The translations under genes and the position numbers were made by a program. From Agarophyton chilense (lineage: Eukaryota > Rhodophyta > Florideophyceae > Gracilariales > Gracilariaceae), in NCBI GenBank assembly GCA_030374765.1, contig JARGXX010000010.1:124001-188000 (forward strand): 64,000 nucleotides of DNA, written 5' to 3'. The notes beneath the pieces are model-generated. The model saw only the letters and a program-made list of their open reading frames with translations, was not told the origin of the DNA and searched no databases. Shown here in pieces: positions 11,085 through 23,829 of this stretch; position 1 is the stretch's first letter; each line of letters opens with the position of its first letter.

Positions 11085-13221
11085 CTAGAAAAATTCCGAT
11101 GGGGTTTCCGTTTCTTCCTGAGGATAGGGTTCTTCCACGGGGTCCTCAGTAGGATCTACAATTGCGTGGACCTGTGGGGCTTTGATCGGAGTATCCGGAG
11201 GCATGGCATAGCGTGAGCCTCCAGGGGTTTCTTTGGTTCGTTGATGTGCCCTGTTATACATTCCTTCGGATCTCCGCACTCGGTAGTTCTCTTCCCTTAC
11301 GGCTAGAAGGTTTTTGCGTGCGTTCTCAGGCATATACCTCGTACAGTCACAAAGTAGAGCCATTGAAAGGCAGAGGAAGCAAGCCCTTTACGCGCGAAAA
11401 AACCGTCTTTTTGGGGCGGAAAGGGAGAATACTTCGGTGTGGGTGGTCCAATGGTGACTGTAGATCCCTTGGAGGTATATGATGGGGGCCCTGACGGAGG
11501 AGCACTGCAATTCAGCGCAAGGATATCTCCCGAATCGGCGAAATGGAGCGATGCATCCATGTCCGACTCCGTGGGGCTAACCAAATGGGCTTGGTTGGGT
11601 CTCCGCAATGGAGTTGCGTGTGCTCTGGTTGTATCAGCGTTGCGCCTGGAGGTCCTGTAGGTTTTTCCATAACCTTCGGCGTAGGTAACGAGACTTCGGA
11701 AGGAGTATTGCGGGTTTTCTGTGTGGTAATTGCCCACATGTGTCTGAATGGCAGGGAGCAATCTCGTGATGAAATGACGTTTAAACCGTACTTCGGAGAA
11801 CAAGTTTCTTCATCGGTAAGCCTTCTTCCACAGGTCGTCTGTGAAAGCCGATTCGGTCATGTTGGAGCTCTGCCTGAAGGATGTTACTTCCCGGTGGGGA
11901 TCCATTATAACGTCATCCGTGGCGTAAGTTTGCAAGAGATAATGAACAACCTGAGGGTATGACCTGAAGAGTTCACGATCATGAGCAGTCACGACGTCAG
12001 TTGTGCCAGGTATCTTCCAAACCACTCGGTCACGAGCCTGTCCTGTGAGGAAGAAGTGGAAAAGGTACAGAGTGGCGCCCTCGTGGACTTCGTTCTGATC
12101 GCAGGCAGTACGGAACAAACTGAAAAATCTAAGGATAGCAATGGGATCGGAACCCGAGAACTTGTCCGTAATGGTTAGTTGCATCCGTTTGGCCCATTTG
12201 GCGATTCTGCGAGCCACCGAACCAGTATATTTCGGAGACCTGTCGGCCAGCCGATAGTTCCGGTAGTCTAGAACCTTGAGGAAATGTTCGTTGGTTGTTG
12301 TCAGTAGTATGAGGCCTTGAACAGCAGCCTCATCTGCTTCGGAATCGGTCGTTTCGGTCGAGGCTGATTCGGAATCACTCCTGTCGAAATGGTCTCTTCT
12401 TTTGCTACTTGTTTTCTTCTTTCTCCTACGGTTGCTTCTTTTATTCTTTCCAGCGGAGCAGGGACCTAAAGGATCGATCTCTCTATCAGATCCGGGGAGC
12501 CCTGAGGTCGCTGTACCTCATACAATCCGTCGGGTGGGGCAAGCGGTCCCTGTTCTAGGCGCGGAGCTTCTCTTCTGCTCCTCGCTTGTCCCTCCCTTGT
12601 ATTCTCCTGATGGGCAACCTGTCTCTCATCTAGGCGCGGAGCTTCTCTTCTGCTCCTAGATTGTCCCACCATGGGGTTTTCCTGATGGTATTCCCGGCGA
12701 GAGGCGGATAATTCTGCCAACCCTGGGAGTTCGTTAGGGGGTTTCCATATGGAGACCGGATGGTTAATTTGTGGTGGAATGGTCATAGCGACCAAATTGC
12801 CTGCCTGGCTGGTGACTGCTCCTTGAAGGGCCTGTAGGATCGAGTCTATGAATACTTCAGACTCCATTACCTTATGGAGGATTCGCGGGATGAGGTAATC
12901 TGTATGGTCAACGATCGCCGTAGAGAGTCGCACGCCCATGATGGAATCCACGTGGGCTGAGCAGAGCTCATGGAGACGGGGCCAGAGAAGGTCGGCAAGC
13001 CCTGCTGGCATGTTTTCTCTAATTACTTCAGTCTGGTGGGTTTCTCCCTGAGGTGTCCCTGGCCTAGAGGTGGCCCTGGTGGGGAGTTCTCGCAAACTCG
13101 CTGCCACGGTGGGTTCTCGGCGAATCCTTTCTGGGTCATCCAGGGGGGTCAGTACTTCTTGCGGCTGGCTCCTCGTGCTCCTGGGGTCGCTAGCGGTATC
13201 AACTTGAGGGTCAGGCGACAT
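11085..13221 (-). pseudogene. GyA2 gag region
   Basis: The first open stretch (13221-12466, 251 residues) is a charged N-terminal gag part with a 75-bp internal duplication (SRREAPRL occurs twice). The second (12217-11810) aligns with the GyB gag: FSGSDPIAILRFFSLFRTAC here and FTGTDPIAVIGFLQKFKLAC there, and LLQTYATDDVI here and LLETYATDEVI there. A decayed C-terminal part follows to 11085. This is a retrotransposon capsid-type gag by homology to GyB and position, and it is broken. Confidence 0.7.
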
Positions 13222-13404
13222 CGCCGGCGTTGTAGTCGCACTTCATCCTGCCGTAGGAGTCCTATGGTCTCGTCGGTTGGGTGTGTTTCCTGCATCCATA
13301 ATGGCGGTTGCTTCTGTACTTCTGGTCAATTGGGAAATTAAACCAAAGATTAGAATCCAGATAATTCTTCGTTCCAGTGGTCCGTTCAATTATTCCAAAC
13401 GTTT

Positions 13405-13420
13405 CTAAGTCGGGAGACCA
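13405..13420 (-). other. Primer-binding site of GyA2
   Basis: Minus-strand TGGTCTCCCGACTTAG lies 3 nt inside the 5' LTR. It begins with TGG, the complement of a tRNA CCA end. The same 16-mer lies at the same spacing in GyC and, with one mismatch, in GyB. The primer tRNA would end CTAAGTCGGGAGACCA; I cannot name it. Confidence 0.75.
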
Positions 13421-13423
13421 AAA

Positions 13424-13720
13424 TGTAACGCAATGACAGGTGGGTCAGCGTACGGGTCTCAACCGGTGGTAGTGTGGTAGAGCGGGTCCTAAGGTTCGAA
13501 TCCCTGACAACGGCACTCTAAAAAAACTTGTTGCAATGGGCTGGCGTTTACTGCGGCGCTGAGATCTCCCTGGCACTGTACTGCTAATCTATTACACTAT
13601 TTAAAATAAATTAATAATCTACATGGGTCCACCTGAGGTCGGCCCGTCCTCGTGTCCTTTGCAAGATCCCTCAGCGCCCGGCGGCTTACAGGGCTCAACC
13701 GCTATCATCGCTCTTTCACA
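13424..13720 (-). repeat. 5' LTR of GyA2
   Basis: A 297-bp copy of the GyA LTR, shorter than its partner at 4984-5430. It has the same outer ends and the same tRNA-like box segment. Confidence 0.8.
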
Positions 13721-14514
13721 GAAAACACACTCGAATTCAACGGTGGATGCTTTGACATGGGTCAACAAATATATATCATCGGAAACGAAAAAGCCAAAGC
13801 TTATTGCATACAGTACAACTTTAAAATGAAGATTAAACTGTCAAGAAATAGATTTTGACTTGGAAACTCTAACTACCAGATTATACCTCATATACCCATC
13901 AGCATATTTGTCCCAGATGGAAAATTATTGAAACTCAACCTTAACATCATTGACATCGACAAACTCCTTCTACTAGGTCTATACTTTTTAGAAAGAGAAA
14001 TTTTTGATGTTGATAATGTTTCAAACGTTCTAGTTTGCAAACATGGATGTAATATGGCTCTTATTCAGATACTTGGACACGTATACGTCGTATGGAATGA
14101 ATGTGCAACAAACTTCAATAAAGAAGAACTCAGAAAAATTCGTCTCCAATTCTATCACCCTTCAGTGAATGAGTTGTTCAATCTGTTCGAACGAGCCCTA
14201 CGAGACCATGCAAATTTTCAAATAACGAATTTTTGAAAGAAATATCGAAGTGCTGTCAAACATGCCAACCATTTACCCCAAAATTACAACTATTCGTTGT
14301 CTCCTTTTCACAAGGAGTTGTTTTAGAAAAAGACCTTGCAATAAATCTATTTTTTATAGACAAAGAAGCCGTTCTGCATGTGGATGACTTGCATACTCAT
14401 TTTGGAGCAGCCCGTTTTCTTGATGGCCATTCTATAAGAAACAATTGGAATATTTTCCTGAAATTTTGTAGTGTTCTGCATTGTCGGAATGCCGATGGAA
14501 GATTTTTTAGCTAC

Positions 14515-14830
14515 GTATAATGATACTCATAAGTGAGTGCAACGGTAAGGATGAAGATATGAAGCGGCACCCCGCAGATGGTCCGTGAGGTGGTATGCTA
14601 CACGTGGGATTTCGGTCTGCCACGGCGCATCCGATTCGACCCTTTGTAGGGAAATACCGGATTAGAAAGCGCACATATACTGTAGTGGATAGCCATATGG
14701 CAACCATTATCCCGTACTGTAGAGGGGTTAATCGGCTAACCAAGTTTATATCTAGAAATATTCATGTGCGGCGCTCACCCCTGTGTAGCATACTGAAGGC
14801 ACATAGGGAAGCACCGACTCCAAAGTAAAT
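14515..14830 (+). repeat. Dispersed repeat R1, longer copy
   Basis: A non-coding stretch that interrupts the Copia-like integrase region. Its first 190 bp match, inverted, the fragment at 1095-1240. The outer limits are approximate; no clear terminal repeats or target duplication were found. The class is unknown. Confidence 0.45.
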
Positions 14831-15621
14831 AAGACAACAAACGGGTTCAAAACCTTGTTCCTTGTTCAGGATTCCTTAACCGGAGATCAGGACAAGCTAC
14901 AACAAGTGGTTGTTCGTTCCATATCGCAGGTGTCTGCTCTCTCCGTAGAGCCGATTAAACAAATGTTGGGCAACTTTTTATTCAAAACACCCTGATTCTA
15001 TTCATTGTGATCAAAGCTTAGCATTCACCTCCCCACGATGGAAAGAAATAATAAAATAATTTGGTATTGACTCTATTTTTTCTGGTCTTCTAAGTCTGAA
15101 TTCTATTCGTGCTGGTGAACGCCATCACTATACTCTACGACGAATTCACCCAAAGGTAAACCTCGAAGCTAATATTATAGATAGGAAGCACATTCTGGAA
15201 ACTGCCGTAAAAGCCATGAACGACACAATGAAACCTGAAGGACTGGTTCCATCACTACATTTGTTTGATATACCATCCCGATTTCCTGGTATTCATACCA
15301 CCTTACCGGATCAAAAAGATCAAATGCAAGCCTTCCTTACCACTAGATCCGAAATGGATATCTTTTCAAATGAAATCAGACTTAAACGAGCTCTCGAATC
15401 ACAACTCCCACGAGCCGTTCATCACAAATTTATTCTATGTCAAAAAATTAAATTTTATCAAAAAAATAATTAACGGTTGGCCAGGACCTTTTGATAAAAT
15501 TAAGATAGTTGAGAAACAAATTTTTATAAAAACGAAAGATGACGACAAAGTTCAACATAGCATTTCACAAGCTAATCCATTTCACCAAATTATCCAGATA
15601 ACATAGGTTTTCATGACTCAA

Positions 15622-15640
15622 CCCCCCCCCCCCCCCCCCC
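15622..15640 (+). repeat. Homopolymer run of 19 C
   Basis: An uninterrupted C run in AT-rich fossil DNA. It could be a true slippage tract or an assembly artefact. Confidence 0.9.
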
Positions 15641-16241
15641 TCATTCTCTAATGGTTTTCAAAACATACTTCTTTTTAACAATCCGGAAGAGTATAAAGAA
15701 TAAAAACTTCAAGAAACGGAAGTATTGACATACATCACCGAAATATTGAATCCTCGTGATCCACCTGGAAACACCCCAGAATTCTTGTAAGCGAAAGAAA
15801 AAAAATCAAAAGGACTCCTCAAACGAGGTACATGGAAGGTGTTCTCAAGGCGTGAAGTACCAGCAGATGCAAACATAATTGGATCAAGATTTGTTTTAGC
15901 TATCACAAACCCTGGAACAGGGGAAGAAGTATACAAAGCCAGACAGGTTTCTCAAGGGTTTTCTGACAAAGAACAACACTATTTGGTTAAAAACGTTTCT
16001 ACAATAAGACGCAGTACCATTAGTCTGATAACGTCAGTTGATACAGTTCTCAATTTCAAAGTTTGGAGTCATGATGTAACACAAGCAGACATTCAGAGAA
16101 AGCAAAATCTGTATCGGAAGGTTCACATAAACCCTCCAGAATGCATGGATATCTCTAAGGATTCTTTACTAGAACTAGTTGAACCACTTTACACACTGGC
16201 TGCGGCATTCGATTACTGGCATACTTCAATAATGAGCCATC

Positions 16242-16874
16242 TGTCGTATAGTGGCAGGAGCGCTGACCTTTGAGGTGTCTGATACACTACGCTGACCTTG
16301 TAGGTGATGGGTGCGAGGAATCATCGGCCATGTAGCTCCGGGCGAGCTACAATCTAGGTGTTTCCAGCCACGTATAGTGTTGACATGTACCTTCTGGTTT
16401 AGTAATTGTTAGTGATAATCATTGTAATTATGCGTATTTTAGTACAGTAGTTGAGTGGCCACCTGGCACTGTCGCCAGTGCTGGCCAGGTCTCTGACACT
16501 AGGTCAGAGACCGTGCCTTGCTGGCACCTCCCGGGTGATCTGGAGAGTGCAGTCCACTGCATATAGGGAACTGCACCTCCCCCATCCTTATCTGATAAAG
16601 GCAGGCATCACTTGGGTCACGACTATACATTTTGATTTATTGTTTCTCAACTACCACACAGGCTTTCCCGCGCGTCGACGCCTGCCATCGTTCACCTACA
16701 CGGTAAAGGCTAGTCGCCCCGCCGTTTGCCCCTGTGGGTTTTCACGGTGTCCTGATACCATCGAGGTTTACTACATCTACCTCTAAGGTTGAGCGTCATC
16801 ACGCTCCCTACGGTTGAGCGTCCCAACGCTCCCGAGACAAGACAGTAGCATACCCCAGAGGTGATTTTACGACA
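16242..16874 (+). repeat. 5' LTR of GyB
   Basis: 633 bp, beginning TGTCGTATAG and ending TTTTACGACA, so the ends are inverted copies TGTCGT/ACGACA. It contains two tandem 25-bp units, each built round GGTTGAGCGTC, near its 3' end. Confidence 0.9.
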
Positions 16875-16877
16875 TTT

Positions 16878-16893
16878 TAGTCTCCCGACTTAG
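16878..16893 (+). other. Primer-binding site of GyB
   Basis: TAGTCTCCCGACTTAG, 3 nt after the 5' LTR. It differs by one base from the site shared by GyA2 and GyC. Confidence 0.7.
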
Positions 16894-17021
16894 AAAGTAT
16901 TTTTAGGTTTCGTCGTACCTTCACAGTTCACCCGAGATTCCGAGAAGGATTGGACGCTCGTACACCTATTTGGTTTCAGGAAATCCCGCAAAGCAATACA
17001 GGATAGCACTATTGGTCACAA

Positions 17022-19232
17022 ATGGAACGACCTAAAAGAAATACGCGTGGTGCGAGCGCCCCGCCAAGCCATAAAGGTCTTAAAGGAGCCCCATCGCCTC
17101 AACCGATTCTGGAAAACCCCGAGGAACTGCTCCGGCACCCTCGGGACAAAACCGGAAAGGTACATGGTCCGCCACCAATGGCAATGGAAGCTCAAAGGGA
17201 ATTACTAATTGAGGTTGCAGCGGAGGAGCTATGGCCTCAGCTCGAAGAGCGAGCGAAAGCGCTCGTCACCCTCGCGGTCGAGGATTCATTAACCATAAAG
17301 GAGAAGTCGGATACCTGGATGGTTCCGCCCTCAATGGACGTCAATGCATTTACCCGTATTGTGGTTGACCGAGCAGCTCAAGAGCTATCGGAAAGGATAC
17401 CTGAAATGGTGAAACAGTATCTCTTTACAGATGCTAGGGAGCATGTTTACCGCGCTGTGCAGAACCTTTGGGTTTCCGAGGGATTCGCAGAATCCCGACC
17501 TACACAGGTGAACATCGGAAAGCGCATACCACAAGGGTTCCAAATGGGTCATTTCACCTATTCCAAACATTTACCTACTGATAGTGAGTACCTACAAGGT
17601 CCAAGGCAGAGTCAAGAGGTCGCGGGGAAGGTAGATCCTCACGACATTCATCTGCCACCAATTACTGGTTTCGTTCAAAAGGATACCCATGGAGGTGGTC
17701 CCAAGGATGATTCGTCTGATTCGTTGGATGAGCGACGAAGAAAGCGAAAAGGGAAGAAGCGGAGGACGAAGAGGGGAAAGATTCGAGAGAATGATTCAGA
17801 CCCCGACTCGTCAGACTCCAGTTCCGATACGAGTTCATTGTCGGATGATGACCGTCAAGGTAAGAAGAAGAAGAAAACGAACAGGTCGACGAAGAAGTCG
17901 TCTAAAAAGAACCGAAAGGGTAAAAAGCGATACAATGAGTCGCCCGACTCTGAGTCGGACACCGAAATAGACCTGGAGGTGCACCAACCCTTGAACGATA
18001 TGTTCACCAAAGCAGTTGACTACAGGACTTATCGGTTGATCAACAAGTCTTCTGAATACACCCAAGGGGAGGCCCAGAAGATTACTAAGCACCACAAGAA
18101 GCTCAGCTTCCAAATGGGTGAGACAACCTTCACAGGTACGGACCCTATTGCGGTGATTGGGTTTCTACAAAAGTTCAAGCTTGCATGTGACCAAAATGGT
18201 TTTTCCGAGGGCGCTGCGATATGTCTATTTCAGTTTTACCTTAAAGGACAAGCATACTACTTGCTGCAGGGTAGGCTCCGCGGCAACATCTTAGCGATGG
18301 ATGAGGATGGCACAGAGATGGTGGAGTCATACCCAGAAGTGGTCAATTTTCTTTTGGAAACATACGCCACCGATGAGGTTATCCAAGAAACTTATTCGGA
18401 AGTCCTCGCTTATCATCGAAGGTCTGGGCAAACAGAATCGGAGTTTTCGCTCGCGCTTTGGAATCTGGCAACCCGTTGTGGTAATGTGTTCACTACCTCG
18501 AGGTTAAAGTCGCTACTTGCTGACAATGTCGACAAAGCGATCCGTTCCTAGGTACGCAATTACCTGGCCACTAACCGAAAGGTAGACTACAATGGGCTGG
18601 CTCGATACTCCCGGGGCCTTGGAGATAGCCTTCGGCTGGGAAAGAGACCAGCCATGCCTCCAACCTCAAAGAATAAACCGAAAAGGTCAGTCTTGGAAAT
18701 TGAAGACACAACAACCTCAGAGGGTAGCTCGCACATCGAAGTACCTACAGGAACCGCTATCCACTTTGTAGCGACCCAGGGGCGGTTCTCGAAACCGTCG
18801 ATGGTAGGAAATTGGTCGTCAACGCGTACACCAAACTCGGTACAATCGCCGCCAAGTTCGGTGAGCTCGCATAGGAGGCCAGGAGCGAGCTCCCATAACT
18901 CGCCACCCACATCCTACGCCACTGCTCCCACCAACCAGGTTTCGAAGCCCCCCTCAATGGTAACGCGAGACCCTCAAACTGGAGGCCTCGTTTGCTGGTT
19001 TTGTCTCGCGACAGACCATTTGGCAAACAATTGCCCTAACTTACCTCCAGGGATGAGAGACCAGTTGATTCAGGCTCACATGCAGAATCACCAACGCCTC
19101 TATGGGTCTTCAACGCAAGCACCAAATAGGTTACAACCCCGTACAACGGTACAGGTCAATACCATCGAGGAAACACCAAACTTGGACTCAACCCCTCCCA
19201 TACAGGAGAAAAAAACCGAGCGGTTGGCGTAA
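17022..19232 (+). CDS. GyB gag region
   Basis: An open 509-residue stretch from ATG 17022 has an acidic/basic serine-rich middle (DSDPDSSDSSSDTSSLSDDD, then Lys/Arg runs) and a capsid-like part (TDPIAVIGFLQKFKLACDQN ... LLETYATDEVIQETYSEVLA) shared with GyA2. A second open stretch (18654-19232) ends with a CCHC zinc knuckle CWFCLATDHLANNC (Cx2Cx4Hx4C), which in this family binds genomic RNA. This is retrotransposon gag and not a host gene. Its parts lie in separate open stretches, so the copy is not whole. Confidence 0.75.
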
Positions 19233-22200
19233 TGGCCGAACCCAACCTGCAATCGGAAGTCCAATCGATACCCAGAACCTTGAAGGTGGAACAGAAAACG
19301 TCACAAACAGTTCCGGTTTGTCAAATGAAGTACAACAACTATAAAGTACTTGCTTCAATGTGTTTCTCCGATGGCCTTGCGGTTCCGGTCACCTGCGTGT
19401 TGGATACGGGGGCCGGCCCAAACGTGCTGAACTCCCGCGTCATACCTGAGGCGGTACTTCGGAACTTGAGCCGACCTCCCGACAACATCCGGATGGTGGA
19501 TGCAAATCAGCGCACATTAAACCTTCGAGGTATGCTCCCCACTGTGGTGCAGCTCGGACACCTCAAGGTAAGACTGCAATTCTTTGTTGTCGGCCGTTTA
19601 CCAACAGACTGCCTACTAGGTACGAACTTCATTGACAGAAATGTCAAAGCAATCCTTACTGGTTCCCATACAGTCGCCCTGTGTCAGGGTGGACGAATTG
19701 CCATTTTTGGTAATACGGAAACCAAACGGGGATGGTTCGCCAAACCGAAGAAGAGGATATCCACCGAAACGGTCTCCGACAAAGTGCGCATTACCAAACA
19801 GGTTGTTATCCAGCCAATGCACCAAATATTGGTACCGGTGTTGTGTGCGACTCCCGGGCTGGTCATATTACAAAACCATCCGAGGTTAGCACATCGAGAC
19901 CTCACCTTGATGGCCAACGGGATTGTCGACAACATCTCAAATCAACCCTTTAAGGTGTGTCTCAGCATCTTCAGCAGTCATGACGTGAAGTTGCCAAAAA
20001 ATACCAATGTTGGCATCGCACTACCGGCACCAAAAGGGGTCTTCACCGTAGCTCACACTGATCTCGGCGAGGTCGCCCTCGATAAGGAAGGGGGGTGCGC
20101 AAATGCGTCCACAACCACAAAGGTATCGATAAATACCAACTTGGAAGCGAAAGTAACCGATAAGGCATCGGTAGACAAAGAAGAGAAACCGGACCTTGAG
20201 AGGCAATGGCAAGATACAGTCCAGATCGGCGAAGACAACGGCAAACTGCGGGGCCGTATTATCGACCTTCTGGAGAAGTTCGGAACCATGTGGTCAGGCC
20301 ATCTGGGCCAAATTAAGGCCACACAGCATCTCATCGAGCTCCTCCCTGACTCGAAGCCGATTTACCAGCAACCATACCGAGCAGGTCCGAAGGCGAGAGA
20401 GATAGAACTCAATGAAGTCGAGCGAATGCTCCAAGAAGGGGGAATTGAACTGCCAACTCAGGTTGGGCTAGTCCCGTGGTTCCGGTTCAGAAGAAAGGGG
20501 ATAACCGTATGAGGTTTTGTGTGGACTACAGGAGGCTCAATAGAGTGACCATCAGAGATTCATACTCGATACGTAGAATGGATGAGTGCATCGACTCCTT
20601 GGGAGATGCGCAGGTATTTACCACGTTGGATGCCAATTGTGGTTATTGGCAGGTACCCGTACGTGAGAAAGATCGATACAAAACGACCTTCACGTGCCAT
20701 GCAGGTTTGTTTCGCTTCACGCGGATGCCGTTCGGGTTACACAATGCTCCAGCCAACTTTCAAAGGGCGCTGGACATCATTCTTTCGAAGGTTAAATAGA
20801 CAACCGCCTTGGTATACATCGATGATGTAATCATCTATTCCAGATCGGTAGAAGATCACTTTGCACACGTACGCACCGTACTAAACCTCCTAGCTGAGGC
20901 GGGGGTGACGCTGAAGCTACGAAAATGCGTCTTCTCAACCAGAACGGTTGAATACCTGGGACACATCATAGGCCCTGGTACCCTAGAGGTTGCGCCAAGC
21001 AACATTAGAGCCGTACAGGAGGTCAAACTGCAACGATCCCAGACAGACGTACGATTCTTTATAGATTTATGTAACGTCTATCGTCGCTTCGTGAAGGGAT
21101 TGGAGAAAATAGCGACTCCCCTCAACAAGAAGCTCCAGGAAGGTGAACCTGAACGGTTTGAGAATCTATCGAACAAAGAAATGGGCACCTTTGAGGAATT
21201 GAAACCAGCGCTGTTGTCGCCGCCAATCTTAGCGTTACCGAAAACAGGTCTACCATACACGCTGGATACAGATGCATCCCATGCCCAAATTGGTTGTTGT
21301 CTCATGCAGGAGCATCACAACGGAGACAAATTACCAATAGGATACTGGAGCCGCGCTATGACTGAGGCGGAGCAGAACTACACGGTAACCGAGAAGGAAT
21401 GGTTAGCAGTAGTGTGAAGCATGTTGATACTCCGTCCATGCCTTTATGGTAAGCGATTTACGTTGCGCACAGACCACGACGCCTTGAGGTGGATCCTCGG
21501 ACTCGCAGATGCGTCTGGTAGACTTGCCCGTTGGAGGTTGAGACCGTCGGAGTTTGAATACGACGTACAGTACCGTCCAGGTATCAAGCACAACATAGCT
21601 GACGCTATGTCACGCTTACACACCTCAGGGTTAGAGACAGAACCTGTGGACGATGACATCCCTTGTTTTTGGTGTCATCAAACCAAAATGGTACCGGCGA
21701 ACACCTAGAAGGATGTTGGGACCTACCTGAAGAAGGTGCTTTGCGGAACACCGACATGGCAACGCAGATACTGACCTTTGAGAAAACGAACGTCATGCCC
21801 GTAACCCGAGAGGAACTTCTACGAGAACAGGCCCAGAATGCGTACTGCAGAACCCTGGCTCACCAAATTGCTTTCAAAGGATCACCGTTCGATGTGGACC
21901 ACAATGGGTACATCGTGAGAAGGTCAACCTTGGATGGTAGCCTTCAAAAGGTGGTTCCAAAGGTGCTGCGCCCGAGAGTCTTGTATCTGGCGCACTACCC
22001 GCGACTATCAGGACTCCCCGGTGCCACCAGAATGTATTACACCTTGAGGCAACAGTTCTGTTGGCCTCATATGGCCCATGATATCTATACCTTTGTAGGT
22101 CTATGAGAATCTGGTGTTTGTACCCGCGGTGGTATTCGAAAGCATTGAAAGTACCTCAAGCTGTTTCCAGCAGCGGGTCCACTGGAGTTTGTTGCGATAG

Positions 22201-22886
22201 ACCTTCTAGGACCACTTCCCAAAACCAAGAATGGGTATCAGCACATTCTAGTGATCACCGACAGGTTCTCGAAGCTCACGAGAGCGATACCTTTAAGAGA
22301 GACGAAGTCAACCACCCTCAACAATTGGGTCTACCCGTATGGCGCACCACTGTACGTACTTACCGATAATGGTTCAAACTTGGCATCGAAGTTCTTCGAA
22401 GCAGTCTGTAACCTATTGATTATTAAGCACTATTTCACTACGGCCTACCACACGCAGACGAACGGACAGGTCGAGCGCTTTACCCCAAATTGGTATCATG
22501 GCTATAAAAATATACGGAAGAGCACCAAACTGGGTGGGATGAGCTGATGTAACCGCTAACCTACTCTAATATCCTTCAGGTACACCGGTCAACGCAGACC
22601 ACTCCTTTTGATTTGGTTCTTTCGCGACACCCCCCAGGTATTGTAGTGCTGGAAGATCATACCACCAGCACGGCAGCTGGCAAATTGACCCCTGCCCAAG
22701 TCAAGCGGAATACCCTTGTGAGGTTGAAGAGGGCTCTCAAACAAGCAGAGAGCCGCCTCACTGCAGACCAGAAGCGGTACAAGGCCGACTACGACCGTAG
22801 GGTAACCAAAGCGGTCTTTGTATCCTCGGGACAATATGTCTACATAGACAACCCATCTTCAGGTAAAAACCACGACCGGGTGATCC
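19232..22886 (+). pseudogene. GyB pol region: protease, RT, RNase H, integrase
   Basis: In order: aspartic protease (CVLDTGAGPNVLNSRV near 19400; CLLGTNFID near 19615); reverse transcriptase (RFCVDYRRLNRVT near 20510; TTLDANCGYWQVPV near 20625; MPFGLHNAPANFQ near 20730; YIDDVIIYS near 20815); RNase H (LDTDASHAQIGCCL near 21265; YTVTEKEWLAVV near 21380; RTDHDALRW near 21470); integrase (HYPRLSGLPG zinc region near 22000; ITDRFSKLTRAIPL near 22255; TAYHTQTNGQVERF near 22440; start of the C-terminal barrel VFVSSGQYVYIDNP near 22820). The Gypsy order is clear. The reading breaks off near 22886 where foreign DNA begins and resumes at about 45639. Confidence 0.85.
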
Positions 22887-23829
22887 CTAGAAGAAAGTAG
22901 TGTGGCGGCCACGGGGTGGGTACAGGACTGGACGTGTACAGCAGTGCTTGCAGAGTGTCATTGGAGTACACCGAGTAGTGCTCAGCGAGTACTGTGCTCC
23001 TCGCAGAGTGTACACGGAGTACGTGTCGCCGCAATTGAATAATAGAGGGCGAACAGAGTGCACTTAGTCTGCCTCCACTTCCTGCAAGAGAACAACCTGA
23101 ACTCATTTGACAAAGGAGAGTGATGTTTTAGTCATTGCGTGACAATGGCGTGCAAGCCCACGGAATCTGTGTCAATGGGAATCCATTTCAAGCCCTAGTC
23201 ATACACGTCTATGGAAAAATTCCCAGAACTGTAATCCGGAGCTCATACTCTGAACATCTTCATCCTCTTTGTAGATCAAGTGAAAACCCCACCGTCGCCA
23301 GCAAGCCCCTCGAGTGCATCCACGGCCCCGTCCCCTGTCTTCCACCGGCGAGCAGGCGCCATCCTGCTCGCATTTACGGTTAATTCCTGCCAATCCTCAT
23401 CGTGGCTTTCTGCTTAACCCTCTCTCGCCCGTTTCCACACCCGCTCTCCGCTCTACCCGCCATCCTCCGCGGTAGCCTCACCTCTCTCTGTACGGATGCT
23501 TTTGATCCCACCTTTCAGTCTTCCCACCGCATCATCACCGACGCCATGACTGCCGTTCCGCTCGCCTCCACCTGGCCCCCATGTCCCACGCTCACCTCTT
23601 CGCCTCCCCCGGCTCCGCCCGCAACCTGTCCAACCGAAAGATCTTCCGGCCCTCGTCGTAGCCGTCTCCACAATGTCAATGAGCCCCATCGCATCCTCCT
23701 CTCCCTAGCAGAGTACAAATGCGCCTTCCATGTTGGTGCCGTCCGTCGCTTCGCCCTTCATGCTGCAACCGCAATCTAGTCGACCGCCTGTCATGTTTGC
23801 TGCTTCCAACCCGCCGCCCCCGCAGCGGG

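Larger units (their letters stand above)
4984..13720 (-). mobile_element. GyA2: Ty3/Gypsy chromodomain-type LTR element, broken
   Basis: An 8.7-kb minus-strand Gypsy element. Right to left it shows a 5' LTR (13424-13720), a primer-binding site (13405-13420), gag, protease, reverse transcriptase, RNase H, integrase (zinc-binding and core), a chromodomain-like C-terminus, a 3' region with an antisense frame, a polypurine tract, and the 3' LTR (4984-5430). Flanking pentamers GAAAC (4979-4983) and GAAAA (13721-13725) are the probable target duplication, now one base different. The host target was the Copia-like fossil, which continues on both sides. LTRs differ in length and sequence and the coding region is broken in roughly ten places, so this is an old insertion. 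Confidence 0.85.
13721..16241 (+). mobile_element. Copia-like fossil, piece 2 (protease, integrase, RT)
   Basis: The continuation of piece 1 after GyA2. Seen in order on the plus strand: a protease-region tail (LLLLGLYFL near 13975); the gag-pre-integrase segment (KIRLQFYHPSVNELF near 14140); integrase core (VLHVDDLHTHFGAARFLDG near 14370-14430); then after repeat R1 the rest of integrase (AGERHHYTLRRIHPKVN near 15110; GLVPSLHLFDIPSRFPG near 15240); and the start of Copia-type RT (VYKARQVSQGFSDKE, VWSHDVTQADIQ near 15930-16090). Domain order integrase before RT defines Ty1/Copia. It is old, with many breaks. It stops at 16241, where GyB is inserted, and resumes at 50199. Confidence 0.7.

Noticed and set aside
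4984-13720. A bacterial or organellar origin suggested by HflX and DUF4079 elsewhere in the window
   Set aside because: Ty3/Gypsy elements, NOP14, TUP1, MZM1, a spliceosomal intron and TATA boxes show nuclear eukaryotic DNA; the two genes are plastid-type nuclear genes.
16675-16860. A CRISPR-like array from repeated GGTTGAGCGTC units
   Set aside because: Only two tandem units inside the GyB LTR, with no spacers.
22887-22910. Exact terminal inverted repeat and target duplication for the large block
   Set aside because: CCCTAGAA and CCTGTAGAA ends are suggestive, but no exact repeat or clean duplication could be set by eye, so only approximate edges are given.
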